A stretch of 64,000 nucleotides of DNA from Sulfurivermis sp040755915 (GTDB lineage: Bacteria > Pseudomonadota > Gammaproteobacteria > Thiohalomonadales > Thiohalomonadaceae). Of the stretch, positions 26,050 to 34,315 are shown piece by piece; positions within the stretch are counted from its first letter, which is position 1, and every line of letters begins with the position of its first letter. The stretch covers positions 21,931-85,930 of the forward strand of contig JBFLWM010000042.1 of the NCBI GenBank assembly GCA_040755915.1. Reading direction: 5' to 3'. Made by a program: the position numbers and the translations under genes. The notes beneath the pieces are model-generated. The model searched no databases and was not told the origin of the DNA. It worked only from the letters and a program-made list of their open reading frames with translations.

Positions 26050-26481
26050 ATGCCTGCTCCCATGCTCCCCTCCGAACTCTCCCCGCGCCAGGCCTGGCAG
26101 ATGCTGCAGGATGATCCGCGCGCCGTACTGGTCGATATCCGTTCCGCCATGGAATACCTGTTCGTGGGCCATCCCACCGGCGCGGTGCATATCGCCTGGA
26201 TCGACGAACCGGACTGGACGGTGAATCCCCATTTCGTCACCGACGTGCGCAAGCTGTTGCTGGGCGGCGTGGTGTGCGACGGCGAGGAGGGGTGTGCTCC
26301 GGTGATCCTGATCTGCCGCAGTGGCAAGCGTTCCAAGGAGGCCGGGCGGGCCCTGCTGGAGGCAGGTTTCCGCAACGTTTATCACGTTGATGCCGGTTTC
26401 GAGGGGGAACTGGACGACCACCACCACCGCAGCACCGTCAACGGCTGGCGCCACGACGGCCTGCCCTGGGAACAGTGCTGA
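26050..26481 (+). CDS. Single-domain rhodanese-like protein
   Basis: A 143-aa cytosolic sulfurtransferase-like protein. One rhodanese domain covers most of the chain, with VLVDIRSAMEY at the start and an active-site loop CRSGKRS carrying Cys89. The loop fits persulfide chemistry. A histidine cluster (DDHHHR) follows near the C-terminus. AAGGT precedes the ATG. It converges with the ATP-grasp-like gene, leaving only 7 nt between stops. Substrate unknown. Confidence 0.88.
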   Translation: MPAPMLPSELSPRQAWQMLQDDPRAVLVDIRSAMEYLFVGHPTGAVHIAWIDEPDWTVNPHFVTDVRKLLLGGVVCDGEEGCAPVILICRSGKRSKEAGRALLEAGFRNVYHVDAGFEGELDDHHHRSTVNGWRHDGLPWEQC

Positions 26482-26488
26482 CGGCGGA

Positions 26489-27742
26489 TCAGCCCGCCGT
26501 GACGCACACCGTGGCGAAACCGCCGCCGGGGGTGCGGAAGTTGGTGGTCTGGCCGCGGTAGAGACGGGCGGCGATGAGCTGAATGGCTCCGTCGTAGACG
26601 TAGCAGCGCACGTCGGCCTTCAGTTCCACCACCTCGTTGTCCACCACCGCATGGCGCACGGACGGCGCCACCATCTCCTGCGCCACGTAATCCTCGTGCA
26701 GCAGTTTCTCGAACACCGTACGCGTCAGCTTGGCGCCTTCGTAGGCGCCATGGCTGCCGTAGGCCGCCACCGGCTTGAAAAACAGGCGGCGGCGGTGGCG
26801 CCACAGCTCATCGGCCAGCGCCGGGCTGACGCGGCGGGCAGGCGGCACGTGGGCGGTGAGCTGGGCGATGTCCGCGGCATCGGCGCCGAGTGATTCCAGC
26901 AGGGCGGTATCGGACAGACGGGCCAGGTGGCGCTTGTCGGCATACAGCGCATGGCTGCGCGGGTGCGGCGTGAGGACCACCTGGCCGGCGAGATACGCGC
27001 TGCGCAGGGCCGCGAGGTGCGGCGCTTCGAGATAGAAGTCGGTCAGGCGGTTGTAGATCAGATCGACGGGCGCGCCATTGACGGCAAGGCCGCCGGCGCC
27101 GGCCTGCAATTCGCGCGGATCGCAGATCAGCGCCTCGATGCCGGCGCGGGCGAACAGATCGATGAAGCGCAGGAACTCGGGAAACAGGTACTGCTGTTGC
27201 GGATTCTCGTCGACGACGGCGATGCGGCGCAGCGGGGCATCGTTGCGCACCAGGCGCCATTCGCGCAGGAAGCTGTCGAGGATCGCCTGTTCCGCCGCCT
27301 CCGCCTCCTGCGACGGAATGACGCCGTGCAGTTCGCGGCAGCAGGAGTTCTGCGCCGCGAGCAGGGCGGTGCTGATCAGCGCGCCGCCGGCATTGCTGTT
27401 GATCTCGATGAGCTGCGGCCGTTCCGCACCGAGGTGGAAGTCGTAGCCGTACAGCACGCCGGGATGACCCGGATTGAAGGCGGCGCTGGCCGGCGCCTCG
27501 GCCAGGGCCTGCGCCTGCCAGCCCGGCAGGGCGGCAACGCGGTGAATGGCGGCAACCGTGTCGCGCATCGCTTCAAAGGCGGCCTGCGGAATATACAGCG
27601 GTGCCGCCGCTACGCGCGGAAAGGCGGCCTCCACCTTCAGCTCCTGTTGCGGACAGAGGCAGAAACGGTTCAGGCGCGAGGCGACGCGCACGGTGTTGAC
27701 GGCGTCGGGGGCGGAAGTGAGGTCTCGGGGCAGGGCGGCCAT
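26489..27742 (-). CDS. ATP-grasp-like protein of unknown function
   Basis: A 417-aa protein that looks like an ATP-grasp ligase. Supporting pieces are LIEINSNAGGALIS near residue 130, VDLIYNRLTDFYLE near residue 230, FFKPVAAYGSHGAYEGAKLT near residue 315 (nucleotide-binding strand and loop) and a QEMVAPSVRH segment. The early acidic EINSN motif recalls circularly permuted ATP-grasp enzymes such as glutathionylspermidine synthase. The substrate is unknown. It is the last gene of the arsenic operon, 10 nt after the mini-thioredoxin stop, so an arsenic- or thiol-related ligation is a reasonable hypothesis. Confidence 0.68.
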   Translation of the reverse strand: MAALPRDLTSAPDAVNTVRVASRLNRFCLCPQQELKVEAAFPRVAAAPLYIPQAAFEAMRDTVAAIHRVAALPGWQAQALAEAPASAAFNPGHPGVLYGYDFHLGAERPQLIEINSNAGGALISTALLAAQNSCCRELHGVIPSQEAEAAEQAILDSFLREWRLVRNDAPLRRIAVVDENPQQQYLFPEFLRFIDLFARAGIEALICDPRELQAGAGGLAVNGAPVDLIYNRLTDFYLEAPHLAALRSAYLAGQVVLTPHPRSHALYADKRHLARLSDTALLESLGADAADIAQLTAHVPPARRVSPALADELWRHRRRLFFKPVAAYGSHGAYEGAKLTRTVFEKLLHEDYVAQEMVAPSVRHAVVDNEVVELKADVRCYVYDGAIQLIAARLYRGQTTNFRTPGGGFATVCVTAG

Positions 27743-27752
27743 GTCGGCTCAG

Positions 27753-27989
27753 TCAGTTGGTCAGCCAGGATTCGACCTGTTTGCGGTCTGGCACACCGCC
27801 GGCATGCACCACCTTCCCGTCGATGACGACGCCGGGAGTGGACATCACGCCGTAACCCATAATCTGGCCGATATCCTCGATCTTCTCAAGCTGTATGGTG
27901 ATCCCTTTTTCCTCCGCCGCTTTGCGGATGAGTTCGTAGGTGGTCTGGCAATTGCGGCAGCCGGAGCCGAGTACCTTGATGTTCTTCAT
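27753..27989 (-). CDS. Mini-thioredoxin (redox-active disulfide) protein
   Basis: A 78-aa cytosolic thioredoxin-fold protein of the small TM0996/MTH895 type. The redox motif is GSGCRNC (Cys11, Cys14) and the cis-proline region is VMSTPGVVIDG. These small proteins are often encoded beside DUF318/ArsP permeases, as here, where the permease stop is 27 nt upstream. A likely role is thiol exchange with the permease's CSCSS cysteines or with arsenicals; the role is inferred from context. Confidence 0.87.
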   Translation of the reverse strand: MKNIKVLGSGCRNCQTTYELIRKAAEEKGITIQLEKIEDIGQIMGYGVMSTPGVVIDGKVVHAGGVPDRKQVESWLTN

Positions 27990-28016
27990 GGTTGTTTCCT
28001 CGATGCGTTGTGTGAA

Positions 28017-28973
28017 TCACGCCAGCAGATTGAAGCCCCAGCCCACCAGCATGAATGCGACGGCCAGCACGCCGCTGAACAGGGCCAGCCCCGGCCACTT
28101 GATGACCTTGCGCAGGATGATCAGTTCCGGCAGCGACAGGGCGGCGATGCTCATCATGAAGGCGAGGGTGGTGCCGACGGCCACGCCCTTGCCGAGCATG
28201 GCCTCGGCCACCGGGATGACGCCGGTGGCGTTGGAGTACAGCGGGATGCCGAGCAGTACCGCACCGGGTACCGCCAGCCAGTTGTCCTTGCCGCCGAGGT
28301 GTTCGCTTACCCAGCCCTCCGGCACGTAGCCGTGGAACAACGCGCCGACGGCGATGCCGGCGATGACCCAGCGCCACAACCGGCCGACGAGGATCTTCAC
28401 CTCGCTCCAGGCATAGCGATGACGCCCGGCGAGCGAGGTGTCCGGTTCGGGCAGCGTCATCTTGCCCATGTGGATGTTCCACACGTAGTCCTCGACCCAG
28501 CGCTCCGGCTTGAAGCGCTCCATCACCATGCCGCCGACGTAGGCCACGGTCAGGCCGGCCGCGATATACATCAGGGTCAGCTCCCAGCCGAGGATGCCGA
28601 GCAGGATCACCGCCGCCACCTCATTGATCATCGGCGAGGCGATGAGGAAGGAGTAGGTGACGCCGAGCGGAATGCCGGCCTCGACGAAGCCGATGAACAG
28701 CGGCACCGAGGAGCAGGAGCAGAACGGCGTGATGGCACCGAGGGTGACGGCCGAGCTGCGCGCCAGCCACTTCGGTTTGCCGCGCACGTAGTCGCGCACC
28801 TTCTCCGGCGACAGCAGGGCCCGCAGCAGCCCCATCACATAGATGATCACCACCAGCATGACAAAGATCTGCACCGTGTCCATGACGAAGAAGTGCACGG
28901 CACTGCCAAGGCGGCTGGCGGGATCGAGGGCCATCCATTGATAGACGATGAGACTGGCGAGTGCATCAAACAT
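28017..28973 (-). CDS. ArsP/DUF318-type permease
   Basis: Integral membrane protein of 318 aa with about eight membrane segments. It carries the family signature TPFCSCSSVPLF near residue 85, whose cysteines bind trivalent organoarsenicals in ArsP proteins. A second conserved segment, GIPLYSNATGVIPV, lies in the C-terminal half. Position inside an ars operon and beside a mini-thioredoxin gene supports arsenical export, although the family also contains uncharacterised permeases. Confidence 0.85.
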   Translation of the reverse strand: MFDALASLIVYQWMALDPASRLGSAVHFFVMDTVQIFVMLVVIIYVMGLLRALLSPEKVRDYVRGKPKWLARSSAVTLGAITPFCSCSSVPLFIGFVEAGIPLGVTYSFLIASPMINEVAAVILLGILGWELTLMYIAAGLTVAYVGGMVMERFKPERWVEDYVWNIHMGKMTLPEPDTSLAGRHRYAWSEVKILVGRLWRWVIAGIAVGALFHGYVPEGWVSEHLGGKDNWLAVPGAVLLGIPLYSNATGVIPVAEAMLGKGVAVGTTLAFMMSIAALSLPELIILRKVIKWPGLALFSGVLAVAFMLVGWGFNLLA

Positions 28974-29043
28974 GACGATAGGTTACCTGTTATCAATCGG
29001 GACTGCGGCGGGCCACCGCAAATTGATGGCCCGCCGGTACGTG

Positions 29044-30054
29044 TCAGCTGCAGCCACAGCTTGCCGTGCAGCAATCTACTGCGCGGCATGCGGCATCGCG
29101 GATCAGTCTGGCGGGTATCGTCTCGTAGCGGGTGTCGTCCTGTTCCAGGGTGCGGCACACGGCATCCGTCCCGACCAGGGTGCCGCAACTAAGGCAGTCG
29201 CTGCGGCCGACCCGGGTATCCGGCAGCAGCTGCTCGATGGGGCGGCCGTCGATGAGGAGGCTGTTGGACTGCGCCAGCTCCGTCGCGCTCAGCGGCGTGT
29301 CCCGCAATTCGAACCAGACGTTCCTGGGCAGGCACTCCTGATTCAATGCGGCCACGGCGTTACGTACCTCTTCGCCGGTGTCGCCGCAGCGTTCACAGGT
29401 CGCGCCGCCGACTTCCAGGTGGCGCCATTCGACAGTTACCTTTTTCATGATGTCTCCTTGGGTTGGGGTTTCCAGCAAGGAAGACGGCGGTGCCGGGAAA
29501 AAGACGCAACTATCTGTATCTTTCGGTATGGCCTCGAGCAGGCGGCCGGCTCGGTCGGTGTAGAGATGACAGCACGCGGCCAGCACCTTGTGCAGTCGCC
29601 GCCGGGCACGCTGTACCCGTGATTTGGCGCCGGACAGCGAGATGCCGAGTGTTTGTGCAACCCGCTTTTGCGGTACCTCGTCCAGTTCGGCTAGCGTCAG
29701 CGATTCACGGTCCGTTGCCGGAAGACGGGACAACATGGCCGGCAGGCAGGTTTCCAGCGCGGCATAGGGCTGTTCACGTTCTGTGCCGGGCTCTTCGGGC
29801 AGTTCAGCGGGCAGTGGCACATGCGCATGCCGGCGGCGCACATGGTCGATCAACAGGTGCCGCACCACCTGGAACAGCCAGGCCCGCACGTTGTCCGGCC
29901 ACACGCCCTGATGCAGGCGCAGAAACGCCTCCTGCACCAGATCATCGACGATGGAATCATCACGTATACGGCGGCGCACGAAACGGCGCAGTTCCGGCGC
30001 ATGAGCGTGCCAGGCCTGCTCCAGGCGCGTAGCGGTGTCGCTGGCAGTGTTCAT
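29044..30054 (-). CDS. SigZ-like ECF sigma factor fused to a DUF2703 domain
   Basis: One open frame of 336 aa joins two modules. Residues 1-175 are an ECF sigma factor: region 2 with VDDLVQEAFLRLHQG, and region 4 with LAELDEVPQKRVAQTLGISLSGAKSRVQRAR, ending in the SigZ-like CCHLYTDRAGRLLE. After a 25-residue linker, residues 203-336 form a DUF2703-type domain with paired cysteines (CERCGD, CLSCG) and a CCTASCGCS tail. An internal ATG at 29448 follows AAGGAGA (29453-29459), so the second module is probably also made alone. No anti-sigma gene is adjacent. Cysteine-rich DUF2703 might sense arsenite or act as a thiol carrier; this is inference. A missing stop codon or frame error cannot be excluded. 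Confidence 0.8.
   Translation of the reverse strand: MNTASDTATRLEQAWHAHAPELRRFVRRRIRDDSIVDDLVQEAFLRLHQGVWPDNVRAWLFQVVRHLLIDHVRRRHAHVPLPAELPEEPGTEREQPYAALETCLPAMLSRLPATDRESLTLAELDEVPQKRVAQTLGISLSGAKSRVQRARRRLHKVLAACCHLYTDRAGRLLEAIPKDTDSCVFFPAPPSSLLETPTQGDIMKKVTVEWRHLEVGGATCERCGDTGEEVRNAVAALNQECLPRNVWFELRDTPLSATELAQSNSLLIDGRPIEQLLPDTRVGRSDCLSCGTLVGTDAVCRTLEQDDTRYETIPARLIRDAACRAVDCCTASCGCS
29453..29459 (-). promoter_or_regulatory. Strong internal ribosome binding site for DUF2703
   Basis: aaggaga on the minus strand lies 4 bases before an in-frame ATG at 29448, inside the sigma-DUF2703 reading frame. It would give a free 134-aa DUF2703 protein that begins MKKVTVEWRH, as stand-alone family members do. 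Confidence 0.7.
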
Positions 30055-30077
30055 CGGTCGGTGCGTAGTCAGCGTGA

Positions 30078-31001
30078 CTAGCGGCGATTCTCGAACTGCA
30101 CGTAGCTGCGGTTGACGTTGCCGCGGTGCAGCTCATCGTAGTTGGCGAGGTCGCGGAAGGCCGGCGCATCGCTCAGACGCTCCACCACCTCGTCGATGGG
30201 GTCCCAGTTGTCGGCGGCCGCGCCGACTTCCTGCGCCAGCCAGTCCAGGTAGGCGCCGGTCTGGCGCTGCGCCTTGGCGAGGTCACATACGCCGCCGTGT
30301 CCCGGCACGATGTGTTGCGGCTGCAGCTGCTCCATCTGGTGGAAGGTGTCGCGCCAGCTGACCAGATCCGACCAGGGCAGCACGCCGAGCAGGCGATCGA
30401 CATAGACCAGATCGCCGCTGTACAGCACGCGCTCTTGCGGCAGCCACACCACCGCATCACCGGCGAAGTGGGCGTCGCCCAGCCAGCGCAGCTCAAGGGT
30501 GATGTTGCCGATGGTGAGGGTGTTTGCATCGCCAGCAAGCGGCTTTGGCGCGGTAACGGCCTTGGTGCCGGCCACGCGTTCCTTCAGTTCGGGCGCGAGC
30601 TGCTGCAGATGCTGCGCGCCGAACTGCTGCTGCGTTGCCACGGTGCGCTGCAACGCGATGATCTGTGCGCCTTTGGCAGCGAAGTAGCCATTGCCGAGCC
30701 AGCGGTGGTCCTGGCTGCCGGTGTTGATGACGTGGGTGATGGGCTTGTTGGTGACGCGTGTTACCGCCTGCTCGATGACCTGTGCGCCGCTGCTGGAGGC
30801 ACCGGAGTCGATCAGCACCACACCCTTGTCGGTAACGACGAAACCGAAATTGGCGTTGAGGCCGTAGTTGTCATAGGTACGCCCGCCGGTGGGGCCGATG
30901 ATGGCGTAGGCGGGGCCGGCGACGTGTTGCACCGTGAGCAATTCCGCCGCGGAGGTGGCGGCGCTGGTTGCCAGTAACAGCAGGGACAGAATTGTGCGCA
31001 T
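30078..31001 (-). CDS. Exported MBL-fold protein without the HxHxDH motif
   Basis: A 307-aa metallo-beta-lactamase-fold protein with an N-terminal signal peptide (about 1-19). Fold markers are VVLIDSG near residue 61, GDAHFAGDAVVWLP, GDLVYVDR and IVPGHG. In place of the zinc motif HxHxDH it reads GSQDHR at residues 95-100 within INTGSQDHRWLGN, so most site-1 and site-2 ligands are missing while the two later histidines remain. It may bind metal differently or have lost hydrolase activity. It sits 11 nt after acr3 in the ars operon. Confidence 0.85.
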   Translation of the reverse strand: MRTILSLLLLATSAATSAAELLTVQHVAGPAYAIIGPTGGRTYDNYGLNANFGFVVTDKGVVLIDSGASSSGAQVIEQAVTRVTNKPITHVINTGSQDHRWLGNGYFAAKGAQIIALQRTVATQQQFGAQHLQQLAPELKERVAGTKAVTAPKPLAGDANTLTIGNITLELRWLGDAHFAGDAVVWLPQERVLYSGDLVYVDRLLGVLPWSDLVSWRDTFHQMEQLQPQHIVPGHGGVCDLAKAQRQTGAYLDWLAQEVGAAADNWDPIDEVVERLSDAPAFRDLANYDELHRGNVNRSYVQFENRR

Positions 31002-31012
31002 GATGTCTCTCG

Positions 31013-32095
31013 TTATTGATTGCGTTGCGGCCGCTCATACCAGTCCTTGCTGGCGTTGACGATCTTTACCACCGACAGCATGACCGGCACCTCGATCAGC
31101 ACACCGACCACGGTGGCGAGCGCAGCGCCGGACTGGAAACCGAACAGGGCGATGGCGGCGGCGACCGCCAGTTCGAAGAAATTGCTCGCACCGATCAGCG
31201 CCGACGGGCCGGCGACGCTGTGCGCCACCTTGAGCTGGCGGTTGAGCAGGTAGGCCAGTCCGGAGTTGAAGTACACCTGGATCAGGATCGGCACCGCCAG
31301 CATGGCTATGACCAGCGGCTGCGCCAGGATCTGTTCGCCCTGGAAGCCGAACAGCAGCACCAGGGTGGCGAGCAGGGCGCCGAGGGACAGTGGATGCAGG
31401 CGCTTGAGCAGTGCATCCAGCCCCGCCTGGCCGCCGCGTTGCAATACGTTCCGGCGCCACCACTGGGCAAACAGCACCGGGACGACGATATACAGCAGCA
31501 CCGACAGCAGCAGCGTGCTCCACGGCACGGTGATGGCGGCGAGGCCGAGCAGCAGGCCGACGATGGGGGCGAAGGCGAACACCATGATGACGTCATTGAG
31601 CGCCACCTGGGTCAGGGTGAAGTGCGGCTCGCCGCGGGTGAGATGGCTCCACACGAACACCATCGCCGTGCACGGCGCCGCGGCGAGCAGGATCAGGCCG
31701 GCGATATAGCTGTCGTGCTGATCGGCAGGCAACGCGTCGGCAAACACAACGCGGATGAACAGCCAGCCGAGCAGCGCCATGGAGAACGGCTTCACCGCCC
31801 AGTTGATGAACAGGGTGACGCCGATGCCCTTCCAGTGTTCCTTCACGTGCGCCAGCGCGGCGAAGTCGATCTTGAGCAGCATCGGGATGATCATCAGCCA
31901 GATGAGCAGTGCCACCGGCAGGTTGACCTGGGCCAGCTCCAGCCCGCCGATGAACTGGAACGGCGCGGCGAAGAAGTGCCCCAGCGCGATGCCGGCGACG
32001 ATGCACAGAAACACCCACAGCGTCAGATAGCGCTCGAACACGCCCATCGGACTGCCGGCGGCTTTCTTCGCCGTGGTTTCACACTGTGCGGACAT
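31013..32095 (-). CDS. acr3: ACR3 family arsenite efflux transporter
   Basis: Exports arsenite across the inner membrane. The 360-aa protein has about ten membrane segments and the ACR3 features AAPCTAMVFVWSHLT (the conserved cysteine near residue 130) and NDVIMVFAFAP. It starts 4 nt after the arsC stop and is followed by the MBL gene, so arsR-arsC-acr3 form one transcript. Length and motifs are typical. Confidence 0.94.
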   Translation of the reverse strand: MSAQCETTAKKAAGSPMGVFERYLTLWVFLCIVAGIALGHFFAAPFQFIGGLELAQVNLPVALLIWLMIIPMLLKIDFAALAHVKEHWKGIGVTLFINWAVKPFSMALLGWLFIRVVFADALPADQHDSYIAGLILLAAAPCTAMVFVWSHLTRGEPHFTLTQVALNDVIMVFAFAPIVGLLLGLAAITVPWSTLLLSVLLYIVVPVLFAQWWRRNVLQRGGQAGLDALLKRLHPLSLGALLATLVLLFGFQGEQILAQPLVIAMLAVPILIQVYFNSGLAYLLNRQLKVAHSVAGPSALIGASNFFELAVAAAIALFGFQSGAALATVVGVLIEVPVMLSVVKIVNASKDWYERPQRNQ

Positions 32096-32099
32096 GGTG

Positions 32100-32525
32100 C
32101 TATTTCACCAGTTCGTCGACCAGCGCGCGTACGCGCTCGCGGATGTCGTCGCGGGCGGCGCGGAACACCGCCATGATCTCCTCTTCCGTGCCGCTGGCCC
32201 TGGCCGGGTCGTTGAGCGGCCAGTGGATCTTGCGCACGCTGGCGGGCAGCGCCGGGCAATGCTCGTCGGCGTGGCCGCAGACGGTGACCACCACGTCGGC
32301 GGCATCGATCATCGCATCAGTGACTTTGGTGGACTCCTGGCCGGAGATGTCGATGCCGGCCTCGTTCATGACGGCGATGGCGCGCGGATTCTTGCCGTGG
32401 GACTCGATGCCGGCTGACTGCACCTCGATGCGGCCCGCGCCGAAGTGTCTGCCCCAGCCTTCGGCCATTTGCGAGCGGCAGGAGTTGCCGGTGCAGAGGA
32501 ACAGCAGGTTGAGTTGCTTGCTCAT
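32100..32525 (-). CDS. arsC: Arsenate reductase ArsC, thioredoxin-coupled type
   Basis: Reduces arsenate to arsenite for export by Acr3. It is of the low-molecular-weight phosphatase type, with catalytic loop CTGNSCRSQ (Cys11, Cys16) and the two resolving cysteines Cys83 and Cys90 in VCGHADEHC, so thioredoxin is the expected reductant. ATG 32525 gives 141 aa; ATG 32528 is also possible. The upstream frame to 32603 runs through a repeat and is not used. Confidence 0.93.
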   Translation of the reverse strand: MSKQLNLLFLCTGNSCRSQMAEGWGRHFGAGRIEVQSAGIESHGKNPRAIAVMNEAGIDISGQESTKVTDAMIDAADVVVTVCGHADEHCPALPASVRKIHWPLNDPARASGTEEEIMAVFRAARDDIRERVRALVDELVK

Positions 32526-32570
32526 CATTGGTTTCCACATTTTAAGGAGAAAAACGTTGATCTCTATTTG

Positions 32571-32674
32571 GTCCGCGAATGAACGCGAATGAACGCAAAT
32601 CAATTCCTCACAGCTGCGTTATGCAGGGTGGAGTGCTTCCAAGTATTCGCGTCCATTTGCGTTCATTTGCGGAC
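32571..32674. repeat. Inverted repeat (gtccgcgaatgaacgc family), short form
   Basis: Left arm gtccgcgaatgaacgcgaat and following bases at 32571-32600 face the inverted right arm at 32645-32674, with about 44 nt between. The arms match those at 34316-34512, where the spacer is much longer. It lies between arsR and arsC and would form a hairpin in their transcript. Confidence 0.8.
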
Positions 32675-32683
32675 TCAAGCATT

Positions 32684-33037
32684 TCAGGCGCAACAGGCAG
32701 CGCCGGGACGGTTAGGCATGTCCGCCAGCGCCTGCCGGTCGGTGGCGTAGGGTGCCTGGCCGGCGACGCCGTCGGCGGTGATGCGCAACACTTCGCGTGC
32801 CCAGGCGGGCAGTTCCGGGTGCAGGCGGTAGTACACCCACAGCCCCTGGCGCCGGTCGGTGACGATGCCGGCCTCGCGCAGCTGGGCCAGGTGGCGCGAG
32901 ATCTTGGGCTGGATCTCGCCCAGGGCGTGGGTCAGCTCGCACACGCACAGCTCGCCCTGGCCGTGCAGCAGCAGCAGGCAGCGCAGACGGGTGGGGTCGG
33001 CGAGGGCGCGGAACAGGGCTTCGGTGGTCAGCGGCAT
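32684..33037 (-). CDS. arsR: ArsR family transcriptional repressor
   Basis: Winged-helix repressor released from DNA by arsenite. The 117-aa protein has the As(III) site ELCVCEL (Cys31, Cys33) at the start of the recognition region, an ISRHLAQLREAGIV recognition helix and a further cysteine pair at the C-terminus (ACCA), which may add a ligand. It is the first gene of the arsenic operon and probably binds the palindrome just upstream. Confidence 0.93.
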   Translation of the reverse strand: MPLTTEALFRALADPTRLRCLLLLHGQGELCVCELTHALGEIQPKISRHLAQLREAGIVTDRRQGLWVYYRLHPELPAWAREVLRITADGVAGQAPYATDRQALADMPNRPGAACCA

Positions 33038-33047
33038 GGCGGCAAAA

Positions 33048-33081
33048 CATACGCCGATCCATATATACGGTCAAGCGTATG
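33048..33081. promoter_or_regulatory. Putative ArsR operator/promoter
   Basis: catacgc at 33048-33054 is answered by gcgtatg at 33075-33081, with the AT-rich stretch ccatatatacgg between. It starts 11 bases before the arsR ATG. The position suits autoregulation and the tatata core could be a -10 region. Confidence 0.5.
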
Positions 33082-33110
33082 TAGGCGCCGGTCGGGGACA
33101 CGGAGACGAA

Positions 33111-33143
33111 CTGTAGGAGCCGAGTCCTCTCGGCGAATGGGTG
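33111..33143. repeat. Half copy of the taggagc repeat
   Basis: tgtaggagccgagtcctctc followed by ggcga matches the reverse complement of the right half of copy A (10200-10231). No second arm is present. It lies between the divergent arsR and aroB genes. Confidence 0.65.
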
Positions 33144-33218
33144 CTGGCGCCGTTTGCGCTGGAGGCGGGGCGGCCCCATCCGGTATAGTAGCCGCCTGTT
33201 TTCCTTGATATTCCGCCC

Positions 33219-34307
33219 ATGAAAACCCTACACGTCGACCTGGGGGCACGCAGCTACCCCATTTACATCGGCCCCGGCCTGCTGGGCCGTGCCGACCTGG
33301 TATTGCCCCACCTCACGGGCACGCAGGTGATGATCGTCAGCAATGAGACGGTGGCGCCGCTGTACCTGGAGCGCACCCTGGCGGCCTTCAAGGGCATCCG
33401 CACCGAGGCGGTGATCCTGCCCGACGGCGAGCAGTACAAGACCCTGGAAACGGTCAACAGCGTGTTCGACGGCCTGCTGTCCCACCGTTTCGATCGCAAG
33501 TGCACCCTGGTGGCCCTGGGCGGCGGCGTGGTGGGCGACATGACCGGCTTCGCCGCCGCCTGCTACCAGCGCGGTGTGTCCTTCATCCAGATCCCCACCA
33601 CCCTGCTGTCCCAGGTGGACTCCTCGGTGGGCGGCAAGACCGGCGTGAACCATCCGCTGGGCAAGAACATGATCGGCGCCTTCCACCAGCCGCGCTGTGT
33701 GCTGGCCGACACCGACACCCTCAACACCCTGGACGAGCGCCAGCTGCGCGCCGGCATCGCCGAGGTGATCAAGTACGGCCTGATCAACGATCCGGAATTC
33801 TTCACCTGGCTGGAGCAGAACATGAACGCGCTGCTCGCGCGCGAGCCGGAGGCGCTGAGCTACGCCATCGAGCGCTCCTGCCGCGACAAGGCGGCCATCG
33901 TCGCCGCCGACGAGACCGAGGGCGGCGTGCGCGCCCTGCTCAACCTGGGGCACACCTACGGCCACGCCATCGAAACCGGCATGGGCTACGGTGAGTGGCT
34001 GCACGGCGAGGCCATCGCCGCCGGCATGGTGATGGCGGCGGAACTGTCGCAGCACCTGGGCTGGATGGCGGCCGGCGACGTGGCGCGGGCGCGCAAGCTG
34101 ATCCAGGCCGCCGGCCTGCCGGTGCAGGCGCCGACGGAACTGGATGCCGCCCGCTTCCTGGAACTGATGGCGGTGGACAAGAAGGTGCTGGCGGGCAAGC
34201 TGCGGCTCATTCTGCTGCGCGGCATCGGCCAGGCAGTGATCAGCGACAGCGCGACGCCGGAACAGATCAGCGCCGGCATCGCCCTGCATCGCAGCACAGC
34301 GAGTTGA
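33219..34307 (+). CDS. aroB: 3-dehydroquinate synthase AroB
   Basis: Second step of the shikimate pathway: cyclises DAHP to 3-dehydroquinate using NAD and a divalent metal. The 362-aa sequence shows the NAD-binding GGGVVGDMTGFAA, the TTLLSQVDSSVGGKTGVN segment, the metal ligands in LNLGHTYGHAIE and HGEAIAAGM. Length is typical. An aroK gene, usual upstream neighbour, is not here; the arsenic operon lies there instead. Confidence 0.96.
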   Translation: MKTLHVDLGARSYPIYIGPGLLGRADLVLPHLTGTQVMIVSNETVAPLYLERTLAAFKGIRTEAVILPDGEQYKTLETVNSVFDGLLSHRFDRKCTLVALGGGVVGDMTGFAAACYQRGVSFIQIPTTLLSQVDSSVGGKTGVNHPLGKNMIGAFHQPRCVLADTDTLNTLDERQLRAGIAEVIKYGLINDPEFFTWLEQNMNALLAREPEALSYAIERSCRDKAAIVAADETEGGVRALLNLGHTYGHAIETGMGYGEWLHGEAIAAGMVMAAELSQHLGWMAAGDVARARKLIQAAGLPVQAPTELDAARFLELMAVDKKVLAGKLRLILLRGIGQAVISDSATPEQISAGIALHRSTAS

Positions 34308-34315
34308 TCTATTCA

